From assembly GCA_036494465.1 (NCBI GenBank), contig DASXOJ010000027.1, positions 1 to 64,000 on the forward strand: a DNA stretch of 64,000 bases. The letters are read 5' to 3'. Below are positions 15,926-24,114 of the stretch, piece by piece. Position 1 is the first letter of the stretch. Each line of letters opens with the position of its first letter. The translations under genes were made by a program, and so were the position numbers. The notes under the pieces are model-generated. The model saw only the letters and a program-made list of their open reading frames with translations, made no database searches and was not told where the DNA came from. The stretch comes from CAJCJE01 sp036494465 (lineage in GTDB: Bacteria; Actinomycetota; Actinomycetes; Mycobacteriales; Pseudonocardiaceae).

Positions 15926-16520
15926 CGATACCTCCGATGGCGCGCAGGATGAACTGGACGAGGGAGGGCACGGTGTCCGCTTCGGGCGCACCGTCGAACA
16001 GCGGGCCGACCAGGCCCTCGCTGAGCGCGCCGACCGCTGCGGACGCGGCGTACCGGGCGTTCTGCGGCGGCAGCGCGCCGGTGCGCACGCCGTCCGCGAT
16101 GATCTCGGCGATCACGTCCCGGTGCGCCCGCCGGTAGACCAGGCGTTCGGCCTCGATCGCGGGGTCGACCGGTTCGGTGAGCAGGGCGTAGGCGAGTCGA
16201 GGCGACTTCAACGCGCGGGTGGCGAAGGTTTCCACGTAGGCGGCGATGCGTTCGACCGGCGGGCCGGATTCGCCTGCCGCTTCGGTCGCGATGGCCACCT
16301 CGTGCCCAGCGCAGTACCGGAACACCTCGGTGAGCAGGTCGGACTTGCTGGGGAAGTGCTTGTAGACGGTGCCGGTCGCCACGCCAGCGCGGGCCGCTAC
16401 CGCCGAGACCGAACAGGCCGCGTAGCCCTCCTCGGCGAGCAGGGCGATGGCGGCGCGGCGGATCGCCTCGCGGGAGGCGTCCAGCTTGGCCTGGACGGCG
16501 GGCGTGCGTCGGTACGGCAC
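15909..16520 (-). CDS. TetR-family regulator coupled to aidB
   Basis: 203 residues, GTG start at 16520. Helix-turn-helix: AIRRAAIALLAEEGYAACSVSAVAARAGVATGTVYKHFPSKSDLLTEVF. The C-terminal half is a helical ligand domain with TEPVDPAIEAERLVYRR, found in acyl-CoA-linked TetR proteins. The 17-base overlap with aidB implies coupled translation and direct control of it. Only 19 bases separate it from the upstream C-N hydrolase gene, and a palindrome lies in that gap. Confidence 0.85.
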   Translation of the reverse strand: MPYRRTPAVQAKLDASREAIRRAAIALLAEEGYAACSVSAVAARAGVATGTVYKHFPSKSDLLTEVFRYCAGHEVAIATEAAGESGPPVERIAAYVETFATRALKSPRLAYALLTEPVDPAIEAERLVYRRAHRDVIAEIIADGVRTGALPPQNARYAASAAVGALSEGLVGPLFDGAPEADTVPSLVQFILRAIGGIDASNT

Positions 16521-16524
16521 GCAA

Positions 16525-16536
16525 GTAGTGAACTAC
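16525..16536. promoter_or_regulatory. TetR operator-like palindrome
   Basis: GTAGT-GA-ACTAC sits in the 19-base gap between the C-N hydrolase stop and the TetR start, 5 bases before the GTG. It is perfectly symmetrical and placed to block transcription or readthrough into tetR-aidB. Confidence 0.5.
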
Positions 16537-16539
16537 GGT

Positions 16540-17364
16540 TCAGACCTTAGGGCAAGGGGCAGAGCACGCAAGGGGGGTGACCGTGAACCGGCGGTTGCTG
16601 AGCGAGGGGTTCTTGCTGCGGACCGCTTCGACTCGGTCGGTGGACAGGCGCGCGATCGCCAGGCCGGGAGACTCGCCGGCACCGGCGAGCACGGTGCCCA
16701 TCGGGTCGGCGATCAGGCTCTGCGCGGCGCAGTACGGACCGGTCTGACCGGCGGCGCACACGTACGCGGTGTTCTCGATCGCGCGCGCCCGGATCAGCGT
16801 GGTCCAGTGGTCTTCCTTGGCTGGGCCGACCACCCAGGCGGCGGGCAGCACCAATGCCTGCGCGCCCGCGTCGATCAGCGTTCTGGCGATTTCCGGGAAA
16901 CGCAGGTCGTAGCAGGTCATCGTGCCGAAGGTCAGGTCGCCGACGGTGAACGTGAACGGCGTGGTGATCGGCCCCGGCCGCAGCGTGTCCGATTCGCGGA
17001 AGCCGAACGCGTCGTAGAGGTGCACCTTGCGGTAGACGCCGAGCAGTTCGCCGCCTGCGTCGACCGCGACCAGTGTGTTGGACGAGCGCGGGTCGTCGTC
17101 GAGCGTTTCGGTCATACCGGCCACCACCGCGATGCCCCTCGCTCGTGCGGCTTCCCGAACAGCGCTGACGAACGGGCCGTCCAGCGGTTCGGGGTAATCA
17201 GGGTCGGTGCCGATGTTCTTGGCGTCCCAGTACATCGAGTACTCGGGCGTGATGACCAGGTCGGCGCCCGCGTCCGCGGCGGCGTCGATCGCCTCGACGA
17301 CCTGCTTGCGATTCGCGTCCTTGTCCAGCCCGGCGGAGAACTGCGCAACGGCAACGGTAGTCAC
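16540..17364 (-). CDS. carbon-nitrogen hydrolase (nitrilase superfamily, amidase type)
   Basis: 274 residues, cytosolic. The Glu-Lys-Cys triad is visible: Glu41 (TPEYSMY), Lys113 (YRKVHLYDAF) and Cys151 (TCYDLRFPE). FGFRESDTLRPG is typical of the Nit2/omega-amidase and related branch that hydrolyses linear amides such as alpha-ketoglutaramate. It starts 4 bases after the glutamine-synthetase-like gene, so it likely acts in the same pathway, for example on a gamma-glutamyl amide or its product (inference). GTG start at 17364. Confidence 0.85.
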   Translation of the reverse strand: MTTVAVAQFSAGLDKDANRKQVVEAIDAAADAGADLVITPEYSMYWDAKNIGTDPDYPEPLDGPFVSAVREAARARGIAVVAGMTETLDDDPRSSNTLVAVDAGGELLGVYRKVHLYDAFGFRESDTLRPGPITTPFTFTVGDLTFGTMTCYDLRFPEIARTLIDAGAQALVLPAAWVVGPAKEDHWTTLIRARAIENTAYVCAAGQTGPYCAAQSLIADPMGTVLAGAGESPGLAIARLSTDRVEAVRSKNPSLSNRRFTVTPLACSAPCPKV

Positions 17365-17368
17365 CGGA

Positions 17369-18745
17369 TCAATGTACCCAGCGCAGCGCGGCCGCGACCT
17401 CCTCCGGGGTGGCCGTGGCGAACCGCTCGACCTCGGCCTTGCGCAGGTCGACGAGGGTAGTGGCGACGGGCTCGCCGAACGCGTCGAACAGCGTGTGATC
17501 CGCCTCGAACGCGGCGACCGCCTCGGTCAGCGACGCGGGTAGCGGGCGGATGCCGTGCCGCAGCAGTTCCTTGGTGCCCAACGTGGCCGGGTCCACGTCG
17601 ATCGGTTCGGCCAGCGTGGCATTTTCGGTGATGCCGGCCAGACCGGCGAAGAGCAGACCGGCGATGGACAGGTACGGGTTGGCGGTCTGGTCGAAGCACT
17701 TGATCTCGATGTTGGCCGCCTGCGCCTGGCTGCCGCTCGCGCCGGTGACCAGGCGCAGCGCGGTTTCCCGGTTTTCCAGCCCCCACGCGGCGTACGCGCC
17801 TGCCCAGTGTTGCGGGATCAGGCGCAGATAGCTGGCCACGGACGGCGCGCCGAGCACCAGCAGCGCGGGCAACCGGCCCAGGATGCCCGCCGCGAACGAC
17901 TCGGCGGTCTCGGTCATGCCGAACCGGCCGGGCCCACCCGCGAACAGGTTCTCCCCGTCGCGCGCGATGCTCAGGTGCACGTGCCCGCCGTTGCCGACGC
18001 CGTCCGCGGTCACCTTCGGCGAGAACGACACCCGCAGCCCGTGTTGCTGGGTGACCGCGCGGATCGTCTCCCGGACCAGCACGTACGTGTCCGCGGCGCC
18101 GACCGGGTCCTCGGCGGCGACCGACAGTTCGAGTTGACCGGGCGCGTATTCAGGGTGCACCTGCACGACGTCGACGTCCTGCGCGGCCAGCGCGGTGAGC
18201 ACGTCGCGCAGATAGGTACCGGACTCGGCCAGCCGCGCCATGCCGTAGGCGGGACCGGAAATCGCGGGCACGAACTCGCCACTGCCCGATGGCAGGCCGA
18301 TCACCCACTCGACCTCGATCGCGGCCTTCGCCGTGTACCCGGCTTCGGCGAGCGCGGCGACCGCTTTCCTGGTGAGCGCGCGCTGATCGAACGGATGCGG
18401 GTTGCCCTGCTGGTCGTAGCGATCACCCGGCGCCCACGCCCAACCCGGTTGCGCGGCGAGCACGGTGAGCCGGTCCAGATCGGGGTGCATGCGCAGGTCA
18501 CCGACGGCGCCGGGGGCGAACTTCCCGGAAACGGGGATGTCGTCGATGCCGAAGGCGTCGAACACCGGCGAAATGCCGACGCCCCACGCCGCCGCCGAGT
18601 CCACACTGGCCAGTGGCACGCCCTTGACCCTGGTGATGCCCACATTGTCCACGTAGGTGATCGCGACTGCGGTCACTTGCTGGCTCAGCTGCCGCTGAAT
18701 GACCTGGGCCCGCTCGCGCGCGGTCCGCCGATCCTGCTCGTCCAC
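17369..18745 (-). CDS. glutamine synthetase-family ligase (GlnA3/GlnA4-like)
   Basis: 458 residues. Glutamine-synthetase catalytic fold: WVIGLP, QLELSVAAEDPVGAADTY, the NGGHVHLS motif, and NIEIKCFDQTANPYL. It lacks the adenylylation-site region of GlnA1, and the adjacent permease and FluG-like amidohydrolase argue for a gamma-glutamyl-amine ligase used in polyamine, ethanolamine or similar amine catabolism, as shown for Streptomyces GlnA3 and GlnA4. The amine substrate here is unknown. GTG start at 18745; operon with the C-N hydrolase; divergent from the permease. Confidence 0.8.
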   Translation of the reverse strand: MDEQDRRTARERAQVIQRQLSQQVTAVAITYVDNVGITRVKGVPLASVDSAAAWGVGISPVFDAFGIDDIPVSGKFAPGAVGDLRMHPDLDRLTVLAAQPGWAWAPGDRYDQQGNPHPFDQRALTRKAVAALAEAGYTAKAAIEVEWVIGLPSGSGEFVPAISGPAYGMARLAESGTYLRDVLTALAAQDVDVVQVHPEYAPGQLELSVAAEDPVGAADTYVLVRETIRAVTQQHGLRVSFSPKVTADGVGNGGHVHLSIARDGENLFAGGPGRFGMTETAESFAAGILGRLPALLVLGAPSVASYLRLIPQHWAGAYAAWGLENRETALRLVTGASGSQAQAANIEIKCFDQTANPYLSIAGLLFAGLAGITENATLAEPIDVDPATLGTKELLRHGIRPLPASLTEAVAAFEADHTLFDAFGEPVATTLVDLRKAEVERFATATPEEVAAALRWVH

Positions 18746-18808
18746 TGTGCTTGCCTAACGGCTTGAACGGTTGCCGTCAACCAGGCGCGCGGTCGAACAT
18801 GGACAACC
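18746..18808. promoter_or_regulatory. divergent control region of the amine-catabolism genes
   Basis: The 63 bases between the divergent ligase and permease genes hold ACGGC-N10-GCCGT (18758-18777) and a nested ACGG-TTG-CCGT. Both outward transcripts must start in or next to it. The symmetry is short, so operator function is only possible. Confidence 0.35.
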
Positions 18809-20248
18809 ATGGCGACGACCACCCAGGCGCCCGCGTTGCGCCGGAACCTTTCTGTGTGGCAGGCAGTCGGCTTGTCCATCGCGCTGATGGCGCCGAGCAT
18901 GGCCGCGAACATCAACCCCCAGCAGACGGCGAGCGCGGCCGGTCGCGCCGTGCCGCTGTCCTTCGTGCTCTCCGGACTCGGCGTGTTGTTCGTCGCGTAC
19001 GGGTTCGTCCGGCTCTGCCAGTACTACCAGCACGCCGGTTCGGTGTATGCGTTCGTCGGCGCGACGCTCGGTTCGCGCGCGGGCGTGGTGTCCGGCATCG
19101 GCCTGCTGGGCGTGTACACGTTCTTCGCGGTGGTGACCGCGTGCGCGGCGGGCAATCTCGGCACGGCATTCCTCACCGAGGTCGGCATCTGGCCGAATCC
19201 GCCGAGTTGGGGACCGTACGTGCTGGTCGGCGTCGCGCTGATCGGTTGCTGGCTGCTCGCTGTGGTGCCCGCGCGCCGGGCGACGAGTCTGCTGCTCGGC
19301 ATCGAAGGTGCGACCATCGCGCTGATCCTGCTGGTCACGGTCGTGATCGCGGTCCGGTTGATCAGTGGCAGCGCGCCGACCGGCAGGCACTTCACGCTCA
19401 GCGTGTTCACCTTCAGCCCGGGTACTGGCTGGTCGGGGGTGTTCCTCGGCGCGGTGTTCGGGTTCCTGTCCTTTGGAGGTTTCGAGGCCGCGGCGACGCT
19501 CGGCGAGGAGACCAAGGAGCCGAAACGGGCCATTCCCAGGGCGATCCTGGGCACCGCGATCTTCGGCGGCATCTACTTCGTGGTGGTCACCGCGATCGAG
19601 ATGATGGCCTTTGGCACGGACGACAAATCGGTGGCGAGCTTCGTGGCGTCGCCGTCGCTGCTCGGTCAGCTCAGCGGCACGTATGCCAGTTCCTGGGTGG
19701 GCGATCTGATCAGCGTCGGTGCCGCGATCAGCGCGTTCGGCTGCTGCCTGGCCAGCATCGTCGGCGCGTCGCGACTGCTGTTCGCGTTGGGCCGGGATGC
19801 GTCCAGCAACGGCCGGTTGGGTTCGGTCAGCGGACGCGGCACGCCCGCCGTCGCCGCGACCTGCGTGGCCGCGCTCGCCGCCGTGATCATCCTGTTGTGC
19901 GGGTTGGCGTTCGGTGCGACCGCGACCGACACGTTCGCCTGGTCCGGCACGATCGGCACGCTGATCCTGCTGATCATCTACCTGCTCGCCACGCTCGGCG
20001 CGATCCGGCTGGTGTTCGTGCAACAGAAGCTGGCCGTGCCCTGGTGGCAGATCGTGTTCCCGATCGGCGCGATCCTGCTGCTCGGCTACACCGTCTACAC
20101 CAACGTGGTGCCCTACCCGACCAGCGGCGCCGCCAAGTGGTTCCCGGTCATCTCGGGCGGGATCCTGCTGGTGGCGCTGGTGTTCGTGTTGCTCGCGCCG
20201 AAGCTCGCGCGGCGGGTCGGCGCCGGACTGGCCAGGATGGACGCATGA
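18809..20248 (+). CDS. APC-family amino acid/amine permease
   Basis: 479 residues, about 12 predicted membrane helices, with an APC-type first helix (LSVWQAVGLSIALMAPSMAANI) and the conserved SFGGFEAAATLGEETKEPKRAIPRA segment. It imports an amino acid or amine, probably the substrate of the divergent ligase. The last bases overlap the amidohydrolase start (ATGA, 20245-20248), so the two are co-translated. Confidence 0.85.
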   Translation: MATTTQAPALRRNLSVWQAVGLSIALMAPSMAANINPQQTASAAGRAVPLSFVLSGLGVLFVAYGFVRLCQYYQHAGSVYAFVGATLGSRAGVVSGIGLLGVYTFFAVVTACAAGNLGTAFLTEVGIWPNPPSWGPYVLVGVALIGCWLLAVVPARRATSLLLGIEGATIALILLVTVVIAVRLISGSAPTGRHFTLSVFTFSPGTGWSGVFLGAVFGFLSFGGFEAAATLGEETKEPKRAIPRAILGTAIFGGIYFVVVTAIEMMAFGTDDKSVASFVASPSLLGQLSGTYASSWVGDLISVGAAISAFGCCLASIVGASRLLFALGRDASSNGRLGSVSGRGTPAVAATCVAALAAVIILLCGLAFGATATDTFAWSGTIGTLILLIIYLLATLGAIRLVFVQQKLAVPWWQIVFPIGAILLLGYTVYTNVVPYPTSGAAKWFPVISGGILLVALVFVLLAPKLARRVGAGLARMDA

Positions 20249-21345
20249 TCGACCATCACTGCCACGGTCTGGTCACCCGCGATCTGGACCGGACCGGGTT
20301 CGAGGAGTTGCTGACCGAGGCGGACACGGTGTCGCCGCTGGGCACCAGCCTGTTCGACTCGTCGATCGGGTTCGCGGTGCGGCGCTGGTGCGCGCCGGTG
20401 CTGGACCTGCCCAGCTACGCCCCTGCCGAGGATTACCTGGCGCGGCGCGCGGAACTGGGCGCCGCCGAGGTGAACCGGCGGTTGCTGCGCGCGTCGGGCA
20501 TCGACATGTTCCTTGTCGACGACGGCTTCCGCGCCGCTGAACTGACCACAGTGGACGAACTCGGCGCACTGGCGGACGCGCGCGTGGAGCGGATCATCCG
20601 CTTGGAAGCCGTCGCCGAGCAGGTGCTGGCGCGGACCGACGCGACCAGCTTTCCGGACGCGTTCCGCGCCGAACTGGCCGCGCAGGCACCGGGCGCGGTC
20701 GGCTGCAAGTCGATCGCCGCCTACCGGGTCGGGCTGGAACTGTCCGGTGCGCGGCCGACGGACAACGAGGTGCGGTTGGCCGCGCCGGGTCAGAGCCGGG
20801 TGGCGCATCCGGTGCTGCACCGGTTCCTCATCTGGACCGGTATCGACCTTGGCCTGCCGGTCCAGTTCCATGTCGGCTACGGCGACCGCGACATCGACCT
20901 GCACCGCGCCGATCCGCTGCTGCTGACCGACCTGCTGCGGGCCACCGAACCGGCGGGCGTGCCGATCCTGCTGCTGCACAACTACCCGTTCCAGCGCAAC
21001 GCCGCCTACCTGGCGCAGGTGTTCTCGCACGTGTTCGTCGACGTCGGCCTGGCCACCCACAACGTCGGCGCCCGGGCGGGCGCGGTGCTCGCCGAGTTGC
21101 TGGAACTGGCACCGTTCGGCAAGGTGCTGTTCTCCAGCGACGCGTTTGGCCTCGCCGAGTGCTACCACCTGGGCAGCCTGCTGTTCCGCCGCGCGCTGGC
21201 GGAGTTCCTGCACGCGGCTGACGTGCCCGCGACCGACGCGCAGCGCATCGGTGAGTTGCTGGCCAGGGGCAATGCCGAACGGGTTTATCGTCTGCACCAA
21301 TCCACCTGGGCAGGGGCACCGAATCAGAGCTGTCATCCCAGCTGA
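20245..21345 (+). CDS. amidohydrolase (FluG N-domain/amidohydrolase-2 type)
   Basis: 366 residues. TIM-barrel metal hydrolase with HxH at residues 5-7 (MIDHHCHG), a Lys strand (VGCKSIAAYR), His strands (VQFHVGYGD, ILLLHNYPF) and a catalytic Asp (VLFSSDAFG). In FluG and some actinobacterial proteins this domain is tied to a glutamine synthetase domain, which here is encoded by the divergent gene. It may hydrolyse the gamma-glutamyl amide or a downstream amide (inference). Translationally coupled to the permease. The end of the gene contains the likely sigK promoter. Confidence 0.8.
   Translation: MIDHHCHGLVTRDLDRTGFEELLTEADTVSPLGTSLFDSSIGFAVRRWCAPVLDLPSYAPAEDYLARRAELGAAEVNRRLLRASGIDMFLVDDGFRAAELTTVDELGALADARVERIIRLEAVAEQVLARTDATSFPDAFRAELAAQAPGAVGCKSIAAYRVGLELSGARPTDNEVRLAAPGQSRVAHPVLHRFLIWTGIDLGLPVQFHVGYGDRDIDLHRADPLLLTDLLRATEPAGVPILLLHNYPFQRNAAYLAQVFSHVFVDVGLATHNVGARAGAVLAELLELAPFGKVLFSSDAFGLAECYHLGSLLFRRALAEFLHAADVPATDAQRIGELLARGNAERVYRLHQSTWAGAPNQSCHPS
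21298..21324 (+). promoter_or_regulatory. SigK-type autoregulatory promoter
   Basis: CAATCC (21298-21303), 15 bases, then CCGAAT (21319-21324). The mycobacterial SigK promoter consensus as I recall it is CCATCC-N16/17-CCGAAT: the -10 is exact, the -35 has one mismatch, and the spacer is one base short. It lies inside the amidohydrolase end, 33 bases before sigK. Confidence 0.55.
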
Positions 21346-21356
21346 GAGGGGCCAGC

Positions 21357-21959
21357 ATGAACGACTCGGTTCGGCCGCTGCGCCGAACGGCCGCGCCTGG
21401 CCCCGGAGTCGTGCCGCCGAGCGCGGAGCAGCTGCTCGTCGAGGTCGCCAGGGGGAGCGAGACCGCGTTCGAGCAGCTCTACGACGTCATCTCCGGCCCG
21501 GTCTTCGGGCTGGTCCGGCGCATCGTGCGCGACCATGCCCAGTCCGAGGAGGTCACCCAGGAAGTCCTGGTCGAGCTGTGGCGGACCGCTGCCCGGTATG
21601 TGCCGAGCAAGGGCAGCGCGTTGAACTGGGCGTTGACGCTGGCGCACCGGCGCGCCGTGGACCGGGTGCGGTCCGCGCAGGCCGCGACCGACCGGGACGA
21701 GCGGGTCGCCGCGATGTCCGGCAGCCGCGAGTTCGACGAGGTCGCCGAGGAGGTCGCAACCCGGCTGGAAGGGGAGCAGGTCCGGCGCTGCCTGTCCGGT
21801 TTGACCGAACTGCAACGCGAGTCGATCCTGTTGGCGTACTACAAGGGAAGTACCTACCGCGAAGTGGCCGAGCTGCTCGACACGCCACTCGGCACGATCA
21901 AGACACGACTGCGCGACGGGTTGATCCGGCTGCGCGATTGTCTGGGGGTGACCGGATGA
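21357..21959 (+). CDS. sigK: ECF RNA polymerase sigma factor, SigK type
   Basis: 200 residues. Region 2 (AFEQLYDVISGPVFGLVRRIVRDHAQSEEVTQEVLVELWRTAARY) and region 4 (LTELQRESILLAYYKGSTYREVAELLDTPLGTIKTRLRDGLIRLRD) are complete. The downstream RskA-like anti-sigma gene identifies it as SigK. In mycobacteria SigK drives secreted antigens after RskA proteolysis in response to redox signals. ATG at 21357 with GAGAGGGG upstream; ATGA overlap with rskA. Confidence 0.9.
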   Translation: MNDSVRPLRRTAAPGPGVVPPSAEQLLVEVARGSETAFEQLYDVISGPVFGLVRRIVRDHAQSEEVTQEVLVELWRTAARYVPSKGSALNWALTLAHRRAVDRVRSAQAATDRDERVAAMSGSREFDEVAEEVATRLEGEQVRRCLSGLTELQRESILLAYYKGSTYREVAELLDTPLGTIKTRLRDGLIRLRDCLGVTG

Positions 21960-22711
21960 GTAGCCCGGATGTGCACACCTTGACCGGGGCATACGCCCTG
22001 GACGCGCTGGATCCGGACGAGCGGGCCGAGTTCGAGACGCACCTGGCCGAGTGTTCGGACTGCACGCACGAGGTCGCCGAACTGCGCGCGACAGCGGCCC
22101 GCCTCGGCGCTGCCGTCGCGTTGCCCCCGCCGGAGGACCTCAAACAACGAGTCATGGTGACGATCGCGAGGACCCGGCAGGATCCGCCGAGCGGGCTGCG
22201 CCTGGTCGGCGCCGATCCGAACCGGCGTCGCACCTGGACGGTGCGGCTCAGCGTCGCCGCCGCGGTGATCGCGGTGGCTGCGGCAGGCACGTTCGGTGGC
22301 ATCGCGATCAGCGCCAACTCCGCGCTGCACACCGCGCAGAGCCAACTGAGTCAGGCGCAGCAGCAGTACGGGCCGGTCGCGCAGTTGCTGGCCGCATCCG
22401 ATCTGCGGGTCGCGAGCGGCACCGCGGACGGTGGTTCGGCGACGCTGCTCACCTCGCACCAGCTCGGGCGCAGTGTGCTGGTCACCGCGCACATGCCAGT
22501 GCAGCCGACGAACAAGACCTACCAGGTGTGGGGCATCGGCTCGAGCGGCTTCACTTTCGCTTCGCTGGCGGTGCTGGGCAACGGCAGCGGCGGCACGTTC
22601 ACACTGGGCGGCTTGGGCAACGCGACCACGATCGGCATCACGCTGGAACCGGCGGGCGGTTCCCGCCAGCCGACCTCGTCGCCGATCATGCAGTTCAGCA
22701 TCCCGGCCTGA
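21956..22711 (+). CDS. rskA: anti-sigma-K factor RskA
   Basis: 251-residue single-pass membrane protein. The N-terminal anti-sigma domain carries the zinc-binding HLAECSDC motif (HxxxCxxC). A membrane helix lies at about residues 92-114 (SVAAAVIAVAAAGTFGGIAIS). The extracytoplasmic RskA domain follows (TYQVWGIGSSGFTFASLAVLG, ITLEPAGGS). It holds SigK at the membrane until cleaved. Co-translated with sigK. Confidence 0.9.
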   Translation: MSSPDVHTLTGAYALDALDPDERAEFETHLAECSDCTHEVAELRATAARLGAAVALPPPEDLKQRVMVTIARTRQDPPSGLRLVGADPNRRRTWTVRLSVAAAVIAVAAAGTFGGIAISANSALHTAQSQLSQAQQQYGPVAQLLAASDLRVASGTADGGSATLLTSHQLGRSVLVTAHMPVQPTNKTYQVWGIGSSGFTFASLAVLGNGSGGTFTLGGLGNATTIGITLEPAGGSRQPTSSPIMQFSIPA

Positions 22712-22728
22712 TCGCGGGCCGGGACATG

Positions 22729-22777
22729 CCAGGGCGCCGACGCGGTAGACCGCCGTCGGCGCCCTGGTCCTCTTTTT
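22729..22777 (+). terminator. rho-independent terminator of the sigK-rskA operon
   Basis: A perfect 14-base stem (22729-22742 with 22754-22767; left arm CCAGGGCGCCGACG), an inner CGG/CCG pairing in the loop, then TCCTCTTTTT. The convergent G1 peptidase ends 15 bases further on. CCCTTGGCAG is duplicated around that stop. Confidence 0.9.
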
Positions 22778-22791
22778 ACCCTTGGCAGAGC

Positions 22792-23553
22792 TTAACCCTT
22801 GGCAGTGCCTTGGTCGGAGACGGTGAAGCCGTCGCCGGAGCCGTTCGGAGCGGACGGCTTGTAGTAGGTGGTGCCGTTCTGCACCAGGTCGATCGCGTCC
22901 GAACTGGACAGACCGGGGCTGGAGCCGTTCACGGTCGCACCGGAGAAGGTGGACTCGGACAGGTTGGCGGGCGTCGCGATGCCCCCACCCACCTCGGGCG
23001 ACTCCTCGATGTACTCGACCGACTGGCCGGGACCGCTGTAGTTCTGGGTGGTGTTGAAGGACTGGCCGGTGCTGTTGTCGGTCAGCGTGATCTTCCAGCT
23101 GCTGCCGCTGGACTTCGCGACCGTGCCGGTCATCGAGTCACCGGCGGAGATGGTCATGTTCGGGATCGGCGTCTCGGCGGCGGGCAGGATCTCCCACCAG
23201 GCGCCGTACTGGGCCTGGCCACCGACGTAGTCCTGTTCGGTGCCGGTCTGGATCAGGTCCTGGTTGCCGTCACCGTCGATGCCGACCCAGTCGGAACCGT
23301 AGGAGTCGCCGGAAGAGGACGACACGGACGGCACAGTCCACGTGACACTGGCGTTGGTGTAGCCGGAACCGGTCTTGGCGTACCCGGCCCAGTTGCCCGA
23401 CTGCTGGTCGAACGGGGTACTGGCGAGGATGTGATCCGGCGCGTGCACGATGTGGTTGGCGGCGGGCGTGGCTAACGCGGCAGGCGCGACTACCACCATT
23501 CCGCCTGCGGCCAATGCGACGACGGTCAGCGAGTGCAGGGATTTGGTGCGCAA
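22792..23553 (-). CDS. secreted G1-family glutamic endopeptidase (eqolisin)
   Basis: 253 residues from a TTG start at 23553, fixed by AAGGAG five bases upstream. Signal peptide of about 28 residues (SLTVVALAAGGMVVVAPAALA). The mature beta-sandwich shows NWAGYAKTG, VTWTVPSV, SDWVGIDGDGNQDLIQTGTEQ and VEYIEESPEV. The catalytic Gln/Glu pair is predicted as Gln102 and Glu180. Eqolisins are pepstatin-insensitive acid peptidases best known from fungi but also present in actinomycetes. It stands alone behind an AT-rich upstream region, convergent with rskA. Confidence 0.85.
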   Translation of the reverse strand: MRTKSLHSLTVVALAAGGMVVVAPAALATPAANHIVHAPDHILASTPFDQQSGNWAGYAKTGSGYTNASVTWTVPSVSSSSGDSYGSDWVGIDGDGNQDLIQTGTEQDYVGGQAQYGAWWEILPAAETPIPNMTISAGDSMTGTVAKSSGSSWKITLTDNSTGQSFNTTQNYSGPGQSVEYIEESPEVGGGIATPANLSESTFSGATVNGSSPGLSSSDAIDLVQNGTTYYKPSAPNGSGDGFTVSDQGTAKG

Positions 23554-23739
23554 AGAAAACTCCTTCGCAGATGTGTAACGCGTCGCGGACGACAACCGAT
23601 ATTTGTTGATGGCGACGTGGCAACAGTCTGCTTACGAGCGCGCGCGAAAAACAAGGCCACTGGTTGAGAACCCTACGAAAGTCGGCTTACGCCATTCGGT
23701 GCAGCGGCCGACGAAGCCACTGCTCACGGGTACCGGAAA

Positions 23740-23763
23740 TTAACGGATATCGAAATCTGTTAA
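23740..23763. promoter_or_regulatory. AT-rich inverted repeat upstream of the G1 peptidase
   Basis: TTAACGGAT-N6-ATCTGTTAA: arms match at 8 of 9 positions. It is the most AT-rich spot of the 249-base gap 23554-23802, which otherwise holds no gene. It could be an operator for the peptidase (about 190 bases from its start) or a hairpin after the truncated CMD gene. Confidence 0.35.
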
Positions 23764-23802
23764 GGTGAATCCGCTGGTGACACTTGACAGATGCCCAGCC
23801 TT

Positions 23803-24099
23803 TCACGGGGATTTCCCGAAATCTTCGGAGAATATGTTTGGCCGAAGTGGATTCCGGGTAGCGATGTGCTCTTGACCACAGTGGACGGTCAGCCACTCGG
23901 CCAGGTCGAGCGCCGCGCGCTCCGCGTCGGTGAAGAACGGCGCGTCCCGCCAGGCCGCGATCAGCACCAGTCGCTCCTCGGTCTCACCCGCGCGCTTCGC
24001 CGCCTGGTGGTGACCGTAGACACTCTCGCCGCAGCCGTTGAGCTGACTGATCCGCAGCCCGACCAGCCGCACCAGCTCATCGGGCAAACTCGGCTCCAT
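23803..24099 (-). CDS. truncated carboxymuconolactone decarboxylase (AhpD-like) family protein, likely decaying
   Basis: 98 residues from the ATG at 24099 (AGGAG upstream). The N-terminal two thirds match AhpD-like CMD proteins (LVGLRISQLNGC, RAGETEERLVLIAAWRDAPFFTDAERAALDLAEWLT). Two defects stand out. The redox CxxC is CGES, with the second Cys replaced by Ser. The C-terminal helices of a normal protein of about 150 residues are missing, replaced by an unrelated tail. CMD proteins are the standard partners and targets of ECF41 sigma factors, and such a sigma gene is divergent here. Probably inactive as a peroxidase or decarboxylase. Confidence 0.65.
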   Translation of the reverse strand: MEPSLPDELVRLVGLRISQLNGCGESVYGHHQAAKRAGETEERLVLIAAWRDAPFFTDAERAALDLAEWLTVHCGQEHIATRNPLRPNIFSEDFGKSP

Positions 24100-24114
24100 G
24101 GCGTTCTCCTCGCG

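Noticed and set aside
22778..22803. Duplicated CCCTTGGCAG around the G1 peptidase stop
   Set aside because: A 10-base duplication beside a terminator; no sign of a mobile element or function.
23694..23699. CCGAAT on the minus strand upstream of the G1 peptidase as a SigK -10
   Set aside because: No CCATCC-like -35 at 15-17 bases, so there is no support for SigK control of the peptidase.
23687..23896. 69-codon minus-strand frame in the gap upstream of the G1 peptidase
   Set aside because: Overlaps the CMD end in another frame, no ribosome site and no recognisable features.
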